A DNA stretch of 54,708 nucleotides, taken from JBCBXA01 sp039816825 (GTDB taxonomy: Bacteria > Pseudomonadota > Alphaproteobacteria > Rhizobiales > Rhizobiaceae). Shown in pieces: positions 23,286 through 32,249 of the stretch. The DNA is taken from assembly GCA_039816825.1 (NCBI GenBank), contig JBCBXA010000011.1, forward strand, positions 1 to 54,708, given 5' to 3'. Under the pieces are notes generated by a model that was not told where the DNA came from, made no database searches, and saw only the letters and a list, made by a program, of their open reading frames with translations. Both the position numbers and the translations under genes were made by a program. Position 1 is the stretch's first letter. Each line of letters opens with the position of its first letter.

Positions 23286-26200
23286 ATGTTGTTTGAGTAT
23301 GGGCTGAAGATGGTCGGCAAAGCGGTGATCGGGGGATGTGTGAGCCAAGCGCACTTTCAGCATGTGCCGACCGGCAGGACAGCGCACGGCCCTGCTCATT
23401 GGCTGTTGAGATGGACGCTTCTCATTGCTCTGACGCTTGCTGCGATCGCCCTCACGTCACCCAGATTGGCCCACGCTCTTGAACCGGTTTCTCTGACGGT
23501 TGATCAAAGTGCTGTCGCCATCGGCCCGGTGGTCGAGCGATATGAAACCGAAGGCGCCGTATCTGTATCCACCGCGCCGGACGCCAATGGCGTGGTCAGA
23601 CGCATTCAAGTGCGCTCCACAAAGGAAGACACTGAAGGCGAGACTGAAACCCGGCATTGGGCGGCCTTTGCGCTCTCCAACCTGACCGATGAGCAGTTCG
23701 ACCGGCTGATCGTCACACCGCATTATCGGCAGCCGGGCTCCGGCATCATATGGCCGGACCTTGGGGCGGATCGCATCGTCGAGATCACACCATCGGAAGG
23801 TTTCAGCCTCACCCGCGTTCCAAGTCCGGAAGCGGATGTTTTTCTGGTCACCCTGGATCCAGGCTCCACCATCACATTTGTCGCCGAGTTGAACACGGCC
23901 AATCTGCCATCGCTGACGGTCTGGGAGCCGGACGCCTATGAGGCAACGGTCAACTCCTACACGCTGTATAACGGGATCGTTCTGGGGATTGCGGGGCTGC
24001 TGGCCGTCTTCCTGACCATCTTGTTTGTGGTTAAGGGCTCGGCCATGTTCCCCGCCACGGCGGCGCTGGCGTGGGCCGTGCTGATCTATGTGGCCGTGGA
24101 TTTCGGCTTTGTCAGCCGGATTACGGGACTGATTGGCGACGAGTTGCGCATCTGGCGCGCGGGCTCCGAAATTCTTCTGTCGGCGGGCATGGTGATTTTC
24201 ATCTTCGCCTATTTGAACCTCAACCGGTGGCACATCCGCTTCGCCTATTTCGCGACGGGGTGGGTGGCGGCGCTGGCAGCGCTCGCGGCAGTGGCGCTGT
24301 TCGAGCCTGAGATCGCCGCTGGCATTGCGCGCCTCTCCTTCGCAGCCACCCTTCTGGCAGGCACGGGTCTGATCGCCTACTTCGTCTTTCAGCGCTATGA
24401 TCGTGCTATCATGCTGGTGCCTGCCTGGGCCCTGGCGCTCTTCTGGTTGACGGGCGGTTTCCTGACAGCCTCAGGCCGCATCGACAACGACATCATCCAG
24501 CCGGCCTTGGCAGGCGGCATGGTACTGATCGTCATGCTTCTGGGTTTCATTGTGATGCAGCACGCCTTTGTTGGCGGGTCGGTGTTCCACGGCTTTATGA
24601 GTAATCTCGAGCAGCAGGCACTGGCCCTCATGGGGGCCGGAGACAGCGTCTGGGATTGGGATGTCGGCAGGGACCGGATATTCACCGGCCCCGACGTGGC
24701 GCAAAGGCTGAACCTGCCCAATGGCAAACTGCAGGGGCCACCACTGAAATGGATGGAGTTGCTGCACCCTGACGACAGAGACCGTTTTCGCACCACGCTC
24801 GACACGGTGCTCGAACATCGGCGCGGGCGTATCAGTCAGGATTTCCAGCTGCAGACGGATGACGGCCACTATCGTACCTTCGCGTTGCGCGCCCGCCCGG
24901 TGATCGGCGAAGACGGCGAAGTGATCCGCTGCTGCGGAACTCTGCTGGATGTCACGGACGAACGCAGCGCATATGAGCGCCTGTTGCACGATGCCGTCCA
25001 TGACAATCTGACCGGTCTGCCAAACCGCAAGCTCTTTCTCGACCGGCTCACCAGCGTTCTGCGCCTGGCCGGCGCCGGGACGCCCCTCGCGCCTTCCCTG
25101 GGTCCAAAGTCCAGCAAGGAAGGGCTCCGGCCGACCGTCCTGGTGGTGGATCTCGACCAGTTCAAGCGCGTCAATGACAGTTTCGGAATGGCGGGAGGTG
25201 ACACGATCCTTCTCACCCTGTCCCGCCGCATTGGCCGCTGCCTGAGCGAACAGGACACGCTGGCTCGGCTGGCGGGAGACCAGTTCGGCATCATCCTCGT
25301 ATCGACGTCAGAGCCCAACGCGATCGCCCAGTTTGCCGATGAATTAAAGCGCGCCATCCGTGCACCGGTGAACTATGCCGACGAGGAAGTCTTCATCACC
25401 GCGTCAGTGGGTCTCGTCAGCCAGTCCGCAAGAACCGAAACGGCTGAGGATCTGATCAAGAATGCCGAACTGGCGGTCTATCAGGCCAAGCGCCTCGGCG
25501 GTGATCGCATTGAACCGTTCCGCCCCGCCTTCCGGGTTGTAGGCACCAACTCCCTTCAGATCGAGTCTGACCTGCGCCGGGCGCTGGAGCGCCAGCAGAT
25601 CGAAATGGTGTTCCAGCCCATTGTCAGCCTGTCGGACCAGTCCATCGCGGGCTTTGAGGCCCTGATGCGGTGGACGCATCCAAGACTGGGCAATGTGTCT
25701 CCCGATGAGTTCATTCCGCTGGCGGAACGCACCGGGCTCATCGTCCCGCTGGGCCTTTACGCACTGGAAGTTGCCGCCCGCGAACTGGCGAAACTGCAAA
25801 GCGCGGGGCGGCCAGACCTCTTCATGTCGGTCAACATCTCATCGCGGCAGATCCTGCGCCAGAACATCATCTCCGACGTTGCAGCCGTCATGAAGCGCCA
25901 CGCCCTGACTCCACAGACCCTGAAGCTGGAACTCACGGAAAGTCTGGTCATGAGCAATCCTGAGTTTGCCCGCGACGTGCTGCACAAGCTCAAGGCGCTG
26001 GGCGCAGGCCTGTCCATGGATGATTTTGGTACAGGTTACTCGTCCCTCGCCTATCTCACGCGCTTCCCCTTCGACACGATCAAAATCGACAAGGCGTTCT
26101 TGCGAGGGTCAGGCGAAGTCGCTGGCGCACCGGTGATCCTGCGCTCCATCGTGACTCTCGCGCATGATCTGGACATGTCGGTGGTTGCGGAAGGCGCAGA

Positions 26201-26330
26201 GTTCGAAGGCGACCTTCTGGAACTGACGCAGCTGCAATGTGAATACGCCCAGGGCTTTCTGTTCGGAAAACCGATGACCGCTGAAGAAGCGGCGGCAGTG
26301 CTGTCACAGCAGGCTACCGCCGCCCAATAG
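23286..26330 (+). CDS. Membrane c-di-GMP protein: 7TM-PAS-degenerate GGDEF-EAL
   Basis: The 1014-residue protein is built from an N-terminal signal or anchor (about 42-64), an extracytoplasmic sensor of the 7TMR-DISM type up to about 225, seven membrane helices to about 425, a PAS domain (about 445-565, with SVWDWDVGRDRIFTG and LLHPDDRDRF), a GGDEF domain (575-745) and an EAL domain (755-1005). The GGDEF site reads RLAGDQFG, which lacks the first Gly and the Glu needed for synthesis. The EAL domain keeps EALMRW, SVNISSRQ, ELTES, DDFGTGYSSLAYL, KIDKAF and the closing Glu and Gln. It should therefore hydrolyse c-di-GMP, with the dead GGDEF part as a regulatory module. Both ATG candidates (23286, 23310) have weak ribosome sites. 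Confidence 0.93.
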   Translation: MLFEYGLKMVGKAVIGGCVSQAHFQHVPTGRTAHGPAHWLLRWTLLIALTLAAIALTSPRLAHALEPVSLTVDQSAVAIGPVVERYETEGAVSVSTAPDANGVVRRIQVRSTKEDTEGETETRHWAAFALSNLTDEQFDRLIVTPHYRQPGSGIIWPDLGADRIVEITPSEGFSLTRVPSPEADVFLVTLDPGSTITFVAELNTANLPSLTVWEPDAYEATVNSYTLYNGIVLGIAGLLAVFLTILFVVKGSAMFPATAALAWAVLIYVAVDFGFVSRITGLIGDELRIWRAGSEILLSAGMVIFIFAYLNLNRWHIRFAYFATGWVAALAALAAVALFEPEIAAGIARLSFAATLLAGTGLIAYFVFQRYDRAIMLVPAWALALFWLTGGFLTASGRIDNDIIQPALAGGMVLIVMLLGFIVMQHAFVGGSVFHGFMSNLEQQALALMGAGDSVWDWDVGRDRIFTGPDVAQRLNLPNGKLQGPPLKWMELLHPDDRDRFRTTLDTVLEHRRGRISQDFQLQTDDGHYRTFALRARPVIGEDGEVIRCCGTLLDVTDERSAYERLLHDAVHDNLTGLPNRKLFLDRLTSVLRLAGAGTPLAPSLGPKSSKEGLRPTVLVVDLDQFKRVNDSFGMAGGDTILLTLSRRIGRCLSEQDTLARLAGDQFGIILVSTSEPNAIAQFADELKRAIRAPVNYADEEVFITASVGLVSQSARTETAEDLIKNAELAVYQAKRLGGDRIEPFRPAFRVVGTNSLQIESDLRRALERQQIEMVFQPIVSLSDQSIAGFEALMRWTHPRLGNVSPDEFIPLAERTGLIVPLGLYALEVAARELAKLQSAGRPDLFMSVNISSRQILRQNIISDVAAVMKRHALTPQTLKLELTESLVMSNPEFARDVLHKLKALGAGLSMDDFGTGYSSLAYLTRFPFDTIKIDKAFLRGSGEVAGAPVILRSIVTLAHDLDMSVVAEGAEFEGDLLELTQLQCEYAQGFLFGKPMTAEEAAAVLSQQATAAQ

Positions 26331-26381
26331 GGAAATGACCGAGCGGATTGGAGTGGTGCGCCAAACCCCCAAAGCAGAGCC

Positions 26382-26873
26382 TTAAGCTTGCAACTGCTCG
26401 ATAATGGTGGCGGCACCCGTCACATCCACCTCGCCTGGGTTTTCTTCTTCGTTCAGCGTCACAACTTTGCCGTCGCGAACGATCATGGAAAAGCGCTTCG
26501 AGCGCATGCCCAGACCACGGGACACGAGATCAAGCTCAAGCCCGATCTTGGATACAAACTCGGCGCTGCCATCGGCGAGGAAGTGAATGCGATCCGAGCC
26601 GGACGCATGGTCCCTCCACGCGCCCATGACGAAGACGTCATTGACGGCGACGACCGCAACTTCATCGGCTCCAGACTCCTTGAGCGTATCAAAATGCTCG
26701 ACATAACCCGGAAGATGATTGGCGTCGCATGTTGGAGTGAAAGCTCCGGGCACCCCGAACAGCACGAGGGTCTTCCCTTTTGTCAAAGAACTGAGGGAAA
26801 CTTCTCCCGGACCATCATTCGTGGGCGTCGGAAAAGCGTGCTCGGGCAGTGTGTTGCCTACGGAAATGGTCAT
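26382..26873 (-). CDS. Prx5-type peroxiredoxin
   Basis: The 163-residue protein reduces peroxides through the peroxidatic Cys in VPGAFTPTCDANHLPGY. Downstream it has FVMGAWRDHA and the family's typical RSKRFSMIVRDGKV. This is the atypical 2-Cys/1-Cys Prx5/AhpE-like layout found across proteobacteria, probably using glutathione or a glutaredoxin-type donor. The start chosen gives the usual ISVGNTLPEH; an upstream in-frame ATG would add 18 poorly conserved residues. It converges with the EAL gene across 51 bases and is followed on the same strand by the gap before the DsbD-like gene. Confidence 0.9.
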   Translation of the reverse strand: MTISVGNTLPEHAFPTPTNDGPGEVSLSSLTKGKTLVLFGVPGAFTPTCDANHLPGYVEHFDTLKESGADEVAVVAVNDVFVMGAWRDHASGSDRIHFLADGSAEFVSKIGLELDLVSRGLGMRSKRFSMIVRDGKVVTLNEEENPGEVDVTGAATIIEQLQA

Positions 26874-26941
26874 TGTAGCTGGCCTGCTGACTGAATTGGG
26901 TAAAGGGCTCGGGGTGCTGCTGCGCACCGCCGAGAAGGGAG

Positions 26942-27769
26942 CTAGCGCAGAGACACCACACCTTCAACAGATCGAGTTCCAGAATCGCCTTGCGCCACCA
27001 GCGTGAAGACAGCGTCGCGCCCGGCCAACTCCTCCGCCGTCAGCGGTGTCGTGACCTCAAAACGCGCGACGGTCTGAGTGCCGATCTGCCGGAATGACGC
27101 TGCACGGGGGAAGAATTCTTCACCATCCGGCAGCCGTGCATAGACTGCCAGGTCGTCCTTCAACTCTTTGGCCACATCCAGCTCCACGCGCAGCGTGACA
27201 CCATGTTCGGTGTCATCAGCAAGTTGGGCACTGACCACTTTCAGTTCGTCAGAGAATGGAAGAGGCAAAGCATCAAACACATCATCAAGCGCAAACTGGG
27301 TTCGAGGCATCAGGGCGTCGGGCACATCGGCCTTGAGTGTCGCGATGAAAGGGATGCAGATCTCGGCACAGACCCCAACGATCATGTCGAGTTCCAGCTC
27401 CCTAGAGGCTGGTGCTGGCAACACCATGGCCAAGGAAGCTGTCTTCTCATAGCCAAGCGCTTCGCCATACTGATCCTGAAAACGCTGGGGTGGGGGCAGG
27501 AGCACTGAAACGAGCTCGCCTTGTGCCTTGATGATGGGCGGAATCCCACCATCCCCGGGCACGTGCCAATAGGTTTTGAACCCTTCCGCAAGTTCCAGAT
27601 TGATCGCTGCGCGCACCGTTCCATCGGAGCGCTCGGGGCCGACAATCAGCGTGGCGCTGGCGTGTTCAATGTGCGCACTGGTCGAGGCACCCTCGGCGAA
27701 ACTCTCATCAAATGAGAAAAGTGCTGCAGCGAACGCCAGACACAGGGCGCTCAAATGGTGTTTTTTCAT
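26942..27769 (-). CDS. Secreted DsbD N-terminal-domain-like protein
   Basis: The 275-residue protein has a signal peptide (KKHHLSALCLAFAAALFSF, cleavage after SFA) and an exported domain like the N-terminal DsbD/DipZ alpha domain. It shows EGFKTYWHVPGDGGIPPII, QRFQDQYGEALGYEKTASL and the redox pair in VGVCAEICIPF. The C-terminal 100 residues (from FSDELKVVSAQLAD) form an Ig-like sandwich. It lacks the membrane part and the thioredoxin part of full DsbD. It may therefore accept electrons from a separate CcdA/DsbD-type membrane protein, or serve copper handling, as some orphans do; neither is shown here. The ATG chosen starts the signal peptide. Confidence 0.8.
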   Translation of the reverse strand: MKKHHLSALCLAFAAALFSFDESFAEGASTSAHIEHASATLIVGPERSDGTVRAAINLELAEGFKTYWHVPGDGGIPPIIKAQGELVSVLLPPPQRFQDQYGEALGYEKTASLAMVLPAPASRELELDMIVGVCAEICIPFIATLKADVPDALMPRTQFALDDVFDALPLPFSDELKVVSAQLADDTEHGVTLRVELDVAKELKDDLAVYARLPDGEEFFPRAASFRQIGTQTVARFEVTTPLTAEELAGRDAVFTLVAQGDSGTRSVEGVVSLR

Positions 27770-27967
27770 GCAAACAGACTGCAGCGAGGCACCATCGCGG
27801 GAAACCCAAAACTGCGCACGCCAGGTCATAAACCTGTGATTCCCTTGCTACTTCAGCCTTATGCCGACAGGTAAGCGGCGTGCGTCATGTGTTTCAGGAG
27901 GCAATCGAGCGGAAGTTCAACCGGGACGGTGCTTGCCAGCTTATACTGGCTGCGCAACACTTTCTCC

Positions 27968-28579
27968 ATGAGCATTGGAAACCTCCAGTCTGACAGCGAG
28001 TATCAGGGCCGCTTTTTGGTGGCGATGCCCGGCATGCCGGATCCGCGTTTCCAGCACACTCTCATCTATATTTGCTCTCATAGTTCGCAGGGAGCCATGG
28101 GTCTGGTGGCCAACCAGCGGCACGACGATTTCGCCTTCCACGAGCTCCTCAGAGAGCTTTCTCTGACCGGTGAGGAAGGTGGCACTGCAAGCCACCTTGT
28201 CAGCAACAATCGTGATGGCCCCATCACCGTTTTCAGTGGTGGGCCAGTTGAGCAGCACCGCGGTTTCGTTCTTCACTCCAACGATTTCTTCGTATCCACA
28301 ACGGTGCCTGTCAGCGGTGGCGTGGCGCTTACGACAACGCTCGACGTTCTGCGGCAGATCGCGCGCGGCACAGGCCCGTCTCGGGCTCTGATCGCCATGG
28401 GCTATTCCGGCTGGGGCGCAGGCCAGCTGGAAGAAGAGATTGCCGACAATGGCTGGCTGGTTTGTCCCGCAGACCCCGATGTTCTTTTCTCGGCCGCACC
28501 GGAAGACCGCTATCGGCTGGCATTGTCTGCCATCGGGGTCGACGCGACCCTGCTATCGGCTCAAATCGGCCACGCCTGA
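27968..28579 (+). CDS. YqgE/AlgH-family (DUF179) protein
   Basis: The 203-residue protein matches the YqgE/AlgH family: GRFLVAMPGMPDPRFQHTLI, SSQGAMGLVANQ, then FSGGPVEQHRGFVLHS and GYSGWGAGQLEEEIADNGWL. The family has a compact alpha/beta fold. In some bacteria it affects alginate genes and in others it sits near ruvX, but its chemical activity is unknown. The start at 27968 (ATGAGCATTGG) gives the conserved first residues; the frame upstream is open without homology. It converges with rnhA across about 42 bases that hold a short GCTGG-ata-CCAGC hairpin. Confidence 0.9.
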   Translation: MSIGNLQSDSEYQGRFLVAMPGMPDPRFQHTLIYICSHSSQGAMGLVANQRHDDFAFHELLRELSLTGEEGGTASHLVSNNRDGPITVFSGGPVEQHRGFVLHSNDFFVSTTVPVSGGVALTTTLDVLRQIARGTGPSRALIAMGYSGWGAGQLEEEIADNGWLVCPADPDVLFSAAPEDRYRLALSAIGVDATLLSAQIGHA

Positions 28580-28621
28580 ACACCAACCCGACGCTGGATA
28601 CCAGCATTGTAACGGCGTAAC

Positions 28622-29059
28622 TCAATCCAGCTTGTAGGGAGCCATGCCCATGCGCGCCAACTCGTCTGCGCGCTCGTTTTCCGGGTGTCCGGCGTGACCC
28701 TTCACCCAGCGCCACTCGATAGTGTGGCGCTGGGTTGCCTCATCGAGCGCCCTCCACAGGTCATCGTTTTTCACCGGCTTCTTGGCTGAGGTGCGCCAAC
28801 CATTGCGCTTCCAGCCTTCAATCCAGCCGGTGATGCCGCCTTTCACATAGGTGCTATCGGTCCATAGAGTGACGTCGCTGGGCCGCTTCAACGCGTTGAG
28901 CGCTTCGATGGCAGCCGTAAGCTCCATCCGATTGTTGGTGGTGAGGACCTCACCCCCGCTCATCTCTTTTTCGTGCTCGCCAGAGCGCAGAACGGCGCCC
29001 CAACCGCCTGGGCCGGGATTGCCGGAACAGGCGCCATCGGTCCAAATCTGAATACTCAC
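28622..29059 (-). CDS. rnhA: Ribonuclease HI
   Basis: The 145-residue protein cleaves the RNA strand of RNA:DNA hybrids. The four metal-binding residues are visible: Asp8 in WTDGACSGN, Glu46 in NRMELTAAIEAL, Asp68 in WTDSTYV and Asp132 in NERADELA. The basic handle region (GWKRNGWRTSAKKPVKN) is also present. It starts with GTG overlapping the thrB stop (GTGA), so it is translationally coupled at the end of the ispH-thrB-rnhA series, a common alphaproteobacterial order. Confidence 0.97.
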   Translation of the reverse strand: MSIQIWTDGACSGNPGPGGWGAVLRSGEHEKEMSGGEVLTTNNRMELTAAIEALNALKRPSDVTLWTDSTYVKGGITGWIEGWKRNGWRTSAKKPVKNDDLWRALDEATQRHTIEWRWVKGHAGHPENERADELARMGMAPYKLD

Positions 29060-30021
29060 AGATCAAGCCCATAGGCGGACGGATCATCTATTGCGCTGTG
29101 GAAGCGCAGCTTGACCACATATTCTCGCGGATCCTTGGGTACAACCAGCGCACCCGGCGGAACGTTGAGCCAGTCATTGAGGCGCGTCACCAAAAACCGC
29201 ATGGCGGCGCCCTGCGCCAGCAATGGTAGCGCGGTAATCTCAACCGACTCTAAAGGGCGCACCGACTGGTAGCCTTCAAAAAGGGCCCGCGCCTTCGTTA
29301 CATTAAACATATGGTCTGTCTCGAAACACCATGCGTTCAGACAGATCGCGAGGTCATAGGCCAGCAGGTCCGTGCAGGCGAAGTAGAAGTCGATCAGACC
29401 AGCCAGTTCATCGCCCAGAAAGAACACATTGTCCGGAAACAGGTCAGCATGAATCGTGCCGCGCGGCAGGTCGTTGGGCCACTGCGCCTCCAGAATATTG
29501 AGGCTTTCAGTCATCTCTTGCGCCAGGCCGGGCACGACGCTGTCGGCCCGGGAGGAGGAGGCATCTGAAAGGGCTCGCCAGTCGGCAACCGCGAGACCGT
29601 TGGGACGCTCCAGTGAAAAATCTGTCGTCGCGCGATGCAGCTTGGCGAGGGCAATGCCCACTTCACGGCAGTGCAGAGCCTTTGCGCGGCGCGGCCACAT
29701 GCCTTCAAGAAACGTGACTATGGCTGCAGGTCGTCCGGCCAGGTGCCCGAGCGCTTCCCCAGACGCTCTCTTCAGCGGCCTCGGCGCCGTGACATCCGTC
29801 TCCGCAAGATGCTCCATCAGACCGATGAAGAACGGCAGGTCTGCCGCATTCACACGGTTTTCATAGAGGGTCAGAATGTAGCTGCCGGATGCGGTGTGCA
29901 GCAGGAAATTGGAGTTCTCAACGCCCTCGGCTATGCCCTTATAGGACAGCAACTCTCCAACCTCATACTCGGCGAGGAACGCGCGCAGTTCGTCTTCGGC
30001 AATGTCGGTGTAAACGGCCAC
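29056..30021 (-). CDS. thrB: Homoserine kinase (APH-fold ThrB)
   Basis: The 321-residue protein is the aminoglycoside-phosphotransferase-fold homoserine kinase of alphaproteobacteria, not the GHMP-type enzyme of E. coli. It phosphorylates homoserine for ThrC. Landmarks are LLSYKGIAEGVENSNFLLHT near the start, the catalytic loop GTIHADLFPDNVFFLGDELA, and IDFYFACTDLLAYDLAICLN with the metal-binding Asp. It starts with GTG eight bases after the ispH stop and shares its last bases with rnhA, so the set is probably translated from one transcript. Confidence 0.95.
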   Translation of the reverse strand: MAVYTDIAEDELRAFLAEYEVGELLSYKGIAEGVENSNFLLHTASGSYILTLYENRVNAADLPFFIGLMEHLAETDVTAPRPLKRASGEALGHLAGRPAAIVTFLEGMWPRRAKALHCREVGIALAKLHRATTDFSLERPNGLAVADWRALSDASSSRADSVVPGLAQEMTESLNILEAQWPNDLPRGTIHADLFPDNVFFLGDELAGLIDFYFACTDLLAYDLAICLNAWCFETDHMFNVTKARALFEGYQSVRPLESVEITALPLLAQGAAMRFLVTRLNDWLNVPPGALVVPKDPREYVVKLRFHSAIDDPSAYGLDL

Positions 30022-30029
30022 TTTGACGT

Positions 30030-31073
30030 CTAGTCGGCGAGCGCGGCGCGGGTTTGCGGACGCGGAGCCACGTCCCCGTTCACAAACGCCATATCTTCAG
30101 TGGTCAGCGGCGTGTCGCGGATCGAGCGCATCACGGGGAACAGCTCATTCTCCTGAGCAAACATGGCGATATCAATGGTGACGTCAAAGCGCTCGCGGAA
30201 ACTGGCGATCAACTCATCCACCAGCAGTTCCGGGGCAGACGCGCCTGCCGAAATTCCAATGCGCTTTGCGCCTGCCACAGCGTCCCAATCGACCTGACTG
30301 TGGTCGGCCACCAGAGCGGCGTCAGACGCGCCCTCCCGCTTGGCCACCTCCACCAGACGTTTTGAGTTGGACGAGTTGGTAGCGCCGACAACGTAGAACA
30401 TATCACAGCCCGGAGCCGCGAGCTTCACAGCTTCCTGGCGGTTGGTGGTGGCGTAGCAGATGCTCTCTCCCGCAGGCGCTTCCATCTCTGGAAAGGTTTC
30501 TTCGAGGGCCCGCACAACGTCTGCCGTGTCATCAACCGACAAGGTGGTTTGGGTCACATAACCCAGCCCAAGGCCATCCGGCACTTGTAACGTGCGCGCA
30601 TCTTCTGGCGTCTCGATAAGAGTCATCGTGCCTTCGGGCACCTGGCCCATGGTGCCCACCACTTCCGGGTGGCCGGCATGGCCCACAAGGACCACATGCC
30701 TGCCATTGCGGATGTGGCGCAGGGCCTGTTTGTGGACTTTGGAAACCAGCGGACAGGTGGCGTCGAGGTAAAGCAGATTCCGCTTCTCGGCATTGGCCGG
30801 AACCGACTTTGGAACCCCATGGGCTGAGAAAATCACCGGCTGGTCGGTCTCGGGGATTTCATCGAGTTCTTTGACAAAGATCGCGCCCTTCGCCTTGAGA
30901 CCGCCGACGACATATTTGTTGTGCACGATCTCATGGCGCACATAGACCGGTGCACCATACTTCTTGAGCGCCAGAACGACGATCTGGATGGCGCGATCCA
31001 CACCTGCGCAGAAGCCGCGCGGTTCGCAAAGCGCGAGCGTCAGTGGTGGCTTGACCGCCCCGTTCTCAGCCAT
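30030..31073 (-). CDS. ispH: 4-hydroxy-3-methylbut-2-enyl diphosphate reductase
   Basis: The 347-residue [4Fe-4S] enzyme makes IPP and DMAPP in the last step of the MEP pathway. Cluster ligands are visible at Cys22 in EPRGFCAGVDRA, in DATCPLVSKVHKQ and in ESICYATTNRQEAV. The proton-donor Glu lies in VGHAGHPEVVGTMGQ, and the substrate-binding TNSSNSKRL follows. It overlaps the stop of the SURF1 gene upstream by eight bases. dxs, the first enzyme of the same pathway, is about 20 kb away. Confidence 0.97.
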   Translation of the reverse strand: MAENGAVKPPLTLALCEPRGFCAGVDRAIQIVVLALKKYGAPVYVRHEIVHNKYVVGGLKAKGAIFVKELDEIPETDQPVIFSAHGVPKSVPANAEKRNLLYLDATCPLVSKVHKQALRHIRNGRHVVLVGHAGHPEVVGTMGQVPEGTMTLIETPEDARTLQVPDGLGLGYVTQTTLSVDDTADVVRALEETFPEMEAPAGESICYATTNRQEAVKLAAPGCDMFYVVGATNSSNSKRLVEVAKREGASDAALVADHSQVDWDAVAGAKRIGISAGASAPELLVDELIASFRERFDVTIDIAMFAQENELFPVMRSIRDTPLTTEDMAFVNGDVAPRPQTRAALAD

Positions 31074-31806
31074 CGCGTCGCTCCTTCAGCCGTTTGCGCA
31101 CGAACGCTATATAGACGCCAACCAGCGCCAGCGCGAGGCCATACCAGGTGATCACATATTGCAGGTGATTGTTTGAGAAGCTGATGCGGGTGGTGCCAGC
31201 GCGCGGCCAGCCGCTTTCAGGGGTGGCGGCTTCTCCAGCATCAACGAAGAACATCAGCAATGGCCCTTCCTTCAGCTCAAGCACTGACGCCATTTGCGGC
31301 AAAGAGCGCCAGAAGAACTGGTTCTTCTCAAGGTCATTGTCCGGCAGAATAGAAGATGGTTTTTCTGAAGGCGCATTCCGGCTCAGACCTTCCAGCGTCA
31401 GGCGTTCTTCAGGAGCGGGTTCGCGCAGCGAGATATCCTTCAGCGTGTCGGGCACGAAACCGCGATTGACGATGATCACCCGGCCATCAGTTAACTCGAA
31501 GGGCGCATAGACGTTCCAGCCGGAGAGCCCGTCCAGCGTGTTGAGATAGTGGGCTTCTCCAGACAGGAAGCGGCCTTCCAACTGCACGGGATAATAGTCC
31601 ACATCACCCGTCTGGGCGAAGCGTCGCTCAATGTCGGCCAAGGCAACCGGCTGACCCTCCACGCGGGCATTGGTTTCGGCAATCAGGTTCTGCTTCCACT
31701 CGAGACGCATGACCTGCCACGTGCCCAAAGCGATCAAGACTGCGAGGACGAGCAATGCAGCAATGGTCGCAATAACCAGTGATCCCGATCTGGTCCGGCT
31801 GCTCAT
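31066..31806 (-). CDS. SURF1-family cytochrome oxidase assembly protein
   Basis: The 246-residue protein has two membrane helices, one near residues 12-28 (VIATIAALLVLAVLIALGTW) and one near the end (YVITWYGLALALVGVYIAF), bracketing a periplasmic domain. The family signature is seen as VIIVNRGFVPD and YLNTLDGLSGWNVYAPFEL. SURF1 helps insert or protect heme A in subunit I of aa3-type oxidases, which fits its place in the cox series. Its ATGA start overlaps the stop of the DUF983 gene. Confidence 0.93.
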   Translation of the reverse strand: MSSRTRSGSLVIATIAALLVLAVLIALGTWQVMRLEWKQNLIAETNARVEGQPVALADIERRFAQTGDVDYYPVQLEGRFLSGEAHYLNTLDGLSGWNVYAPFELTDGRVIIVNRGFVPDTLKDISLREPAPEERLTLEGLSRNAPSEKPSSILPDNDLEKNQFFWRSLPQMASVLELKEGPLLMFFVDAGEAATPESGWPRAGTTRISFSNNHLQYVITWYGLALALVGVYIAFVRKRLKERRDG

Positions 31807-32180
31807 GTGTCCAGGTCGCCCTCATGGGCGTCGTTCTGATATTGCAAAACGATCAGCAGACTTTTCGTGACCCGCAGGGTCCACAGGCCGAACACCGTAA
31901 GAAGTGGAGGCCAGAGTAGGAAATGCACCCACATGGGAACACCCAGGGCGAATTCGGCATAGATAGCAGCGCCCACCACAACGAAGCCGACGATGAGCAT
32001 CACGAATACGGTGGGGCCATCGCCCACATCCTCAAAACTGTAGTCGAGGCCACATTCCGTACAGCTGGCCGCTGGCTTGAGCAGCCCATCATAGAGATGC
32101 CCAATGCCGCACCGCGGGCACCGAGCTGAAAGCGCTGTCCTGAACGGTGGCGGCGTCTGCGTCGGGGAGAGGTTTGGCAT
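31803..32180 (-). CDS. DUF983 membrane protein
   Basis: The 125-residue protein starts with a zinc-ribbon-like pair, CPRCGIGHLYDG and CTECGLDYSF, followed by two membrane helices (VFVMLIVGFVVVGAAIYAEF and VHFLLWPPLLTVFGLW). DUF983 proteins are regular members of alphaproteobacterial cox operons, between subunit III and SURF1, and are thought to assist oxidase assembly; the activity is not known. A GGAG site about eight bases before the ATG at 32180 decides the start. A strong terminator-like hairpin lies between it and the coxC gene. Confidence 0.88.
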   Translation of the reverse strand: MPNLSPTQTPPPFRTALSARCPRCGIGHLYDGLLKPAASCTECGLDYSFEDVGDGPTVFVMLIVGFVVVGAAIYAEFALGVPMWVHFLLWPPLLTVFGLWTLRVTKSLLIVLQYQNDAHEGDLDT

Positions 32181-32190
32181 TTCGGAGGCT

Positions 32191-32227
32191 CCAAACAAAA
32201 AGGGCGGCGAACCCATGCCCGCCGCCC
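32191..32227 (-). terminator. Rho-independent terminator or attenuator after coxC
   Basis: On the minus strand GGGCGGCG-ggcatgggtt-CGCCGCCC (8-bp GC stem, 32202-32209 with 32220-32227) is followed by TTTTTGTTTGG. It sits 22 bases after the coxC stop and just before the DUF983 start, so it can lower transcription of DUF983-SURF1-ispH-thrB-rnhA relative to the oxidase subunits. Confidence 0.8.
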
Positions 32228-32249
32228 GCACAAAAGCTTCAGTTGCGCA

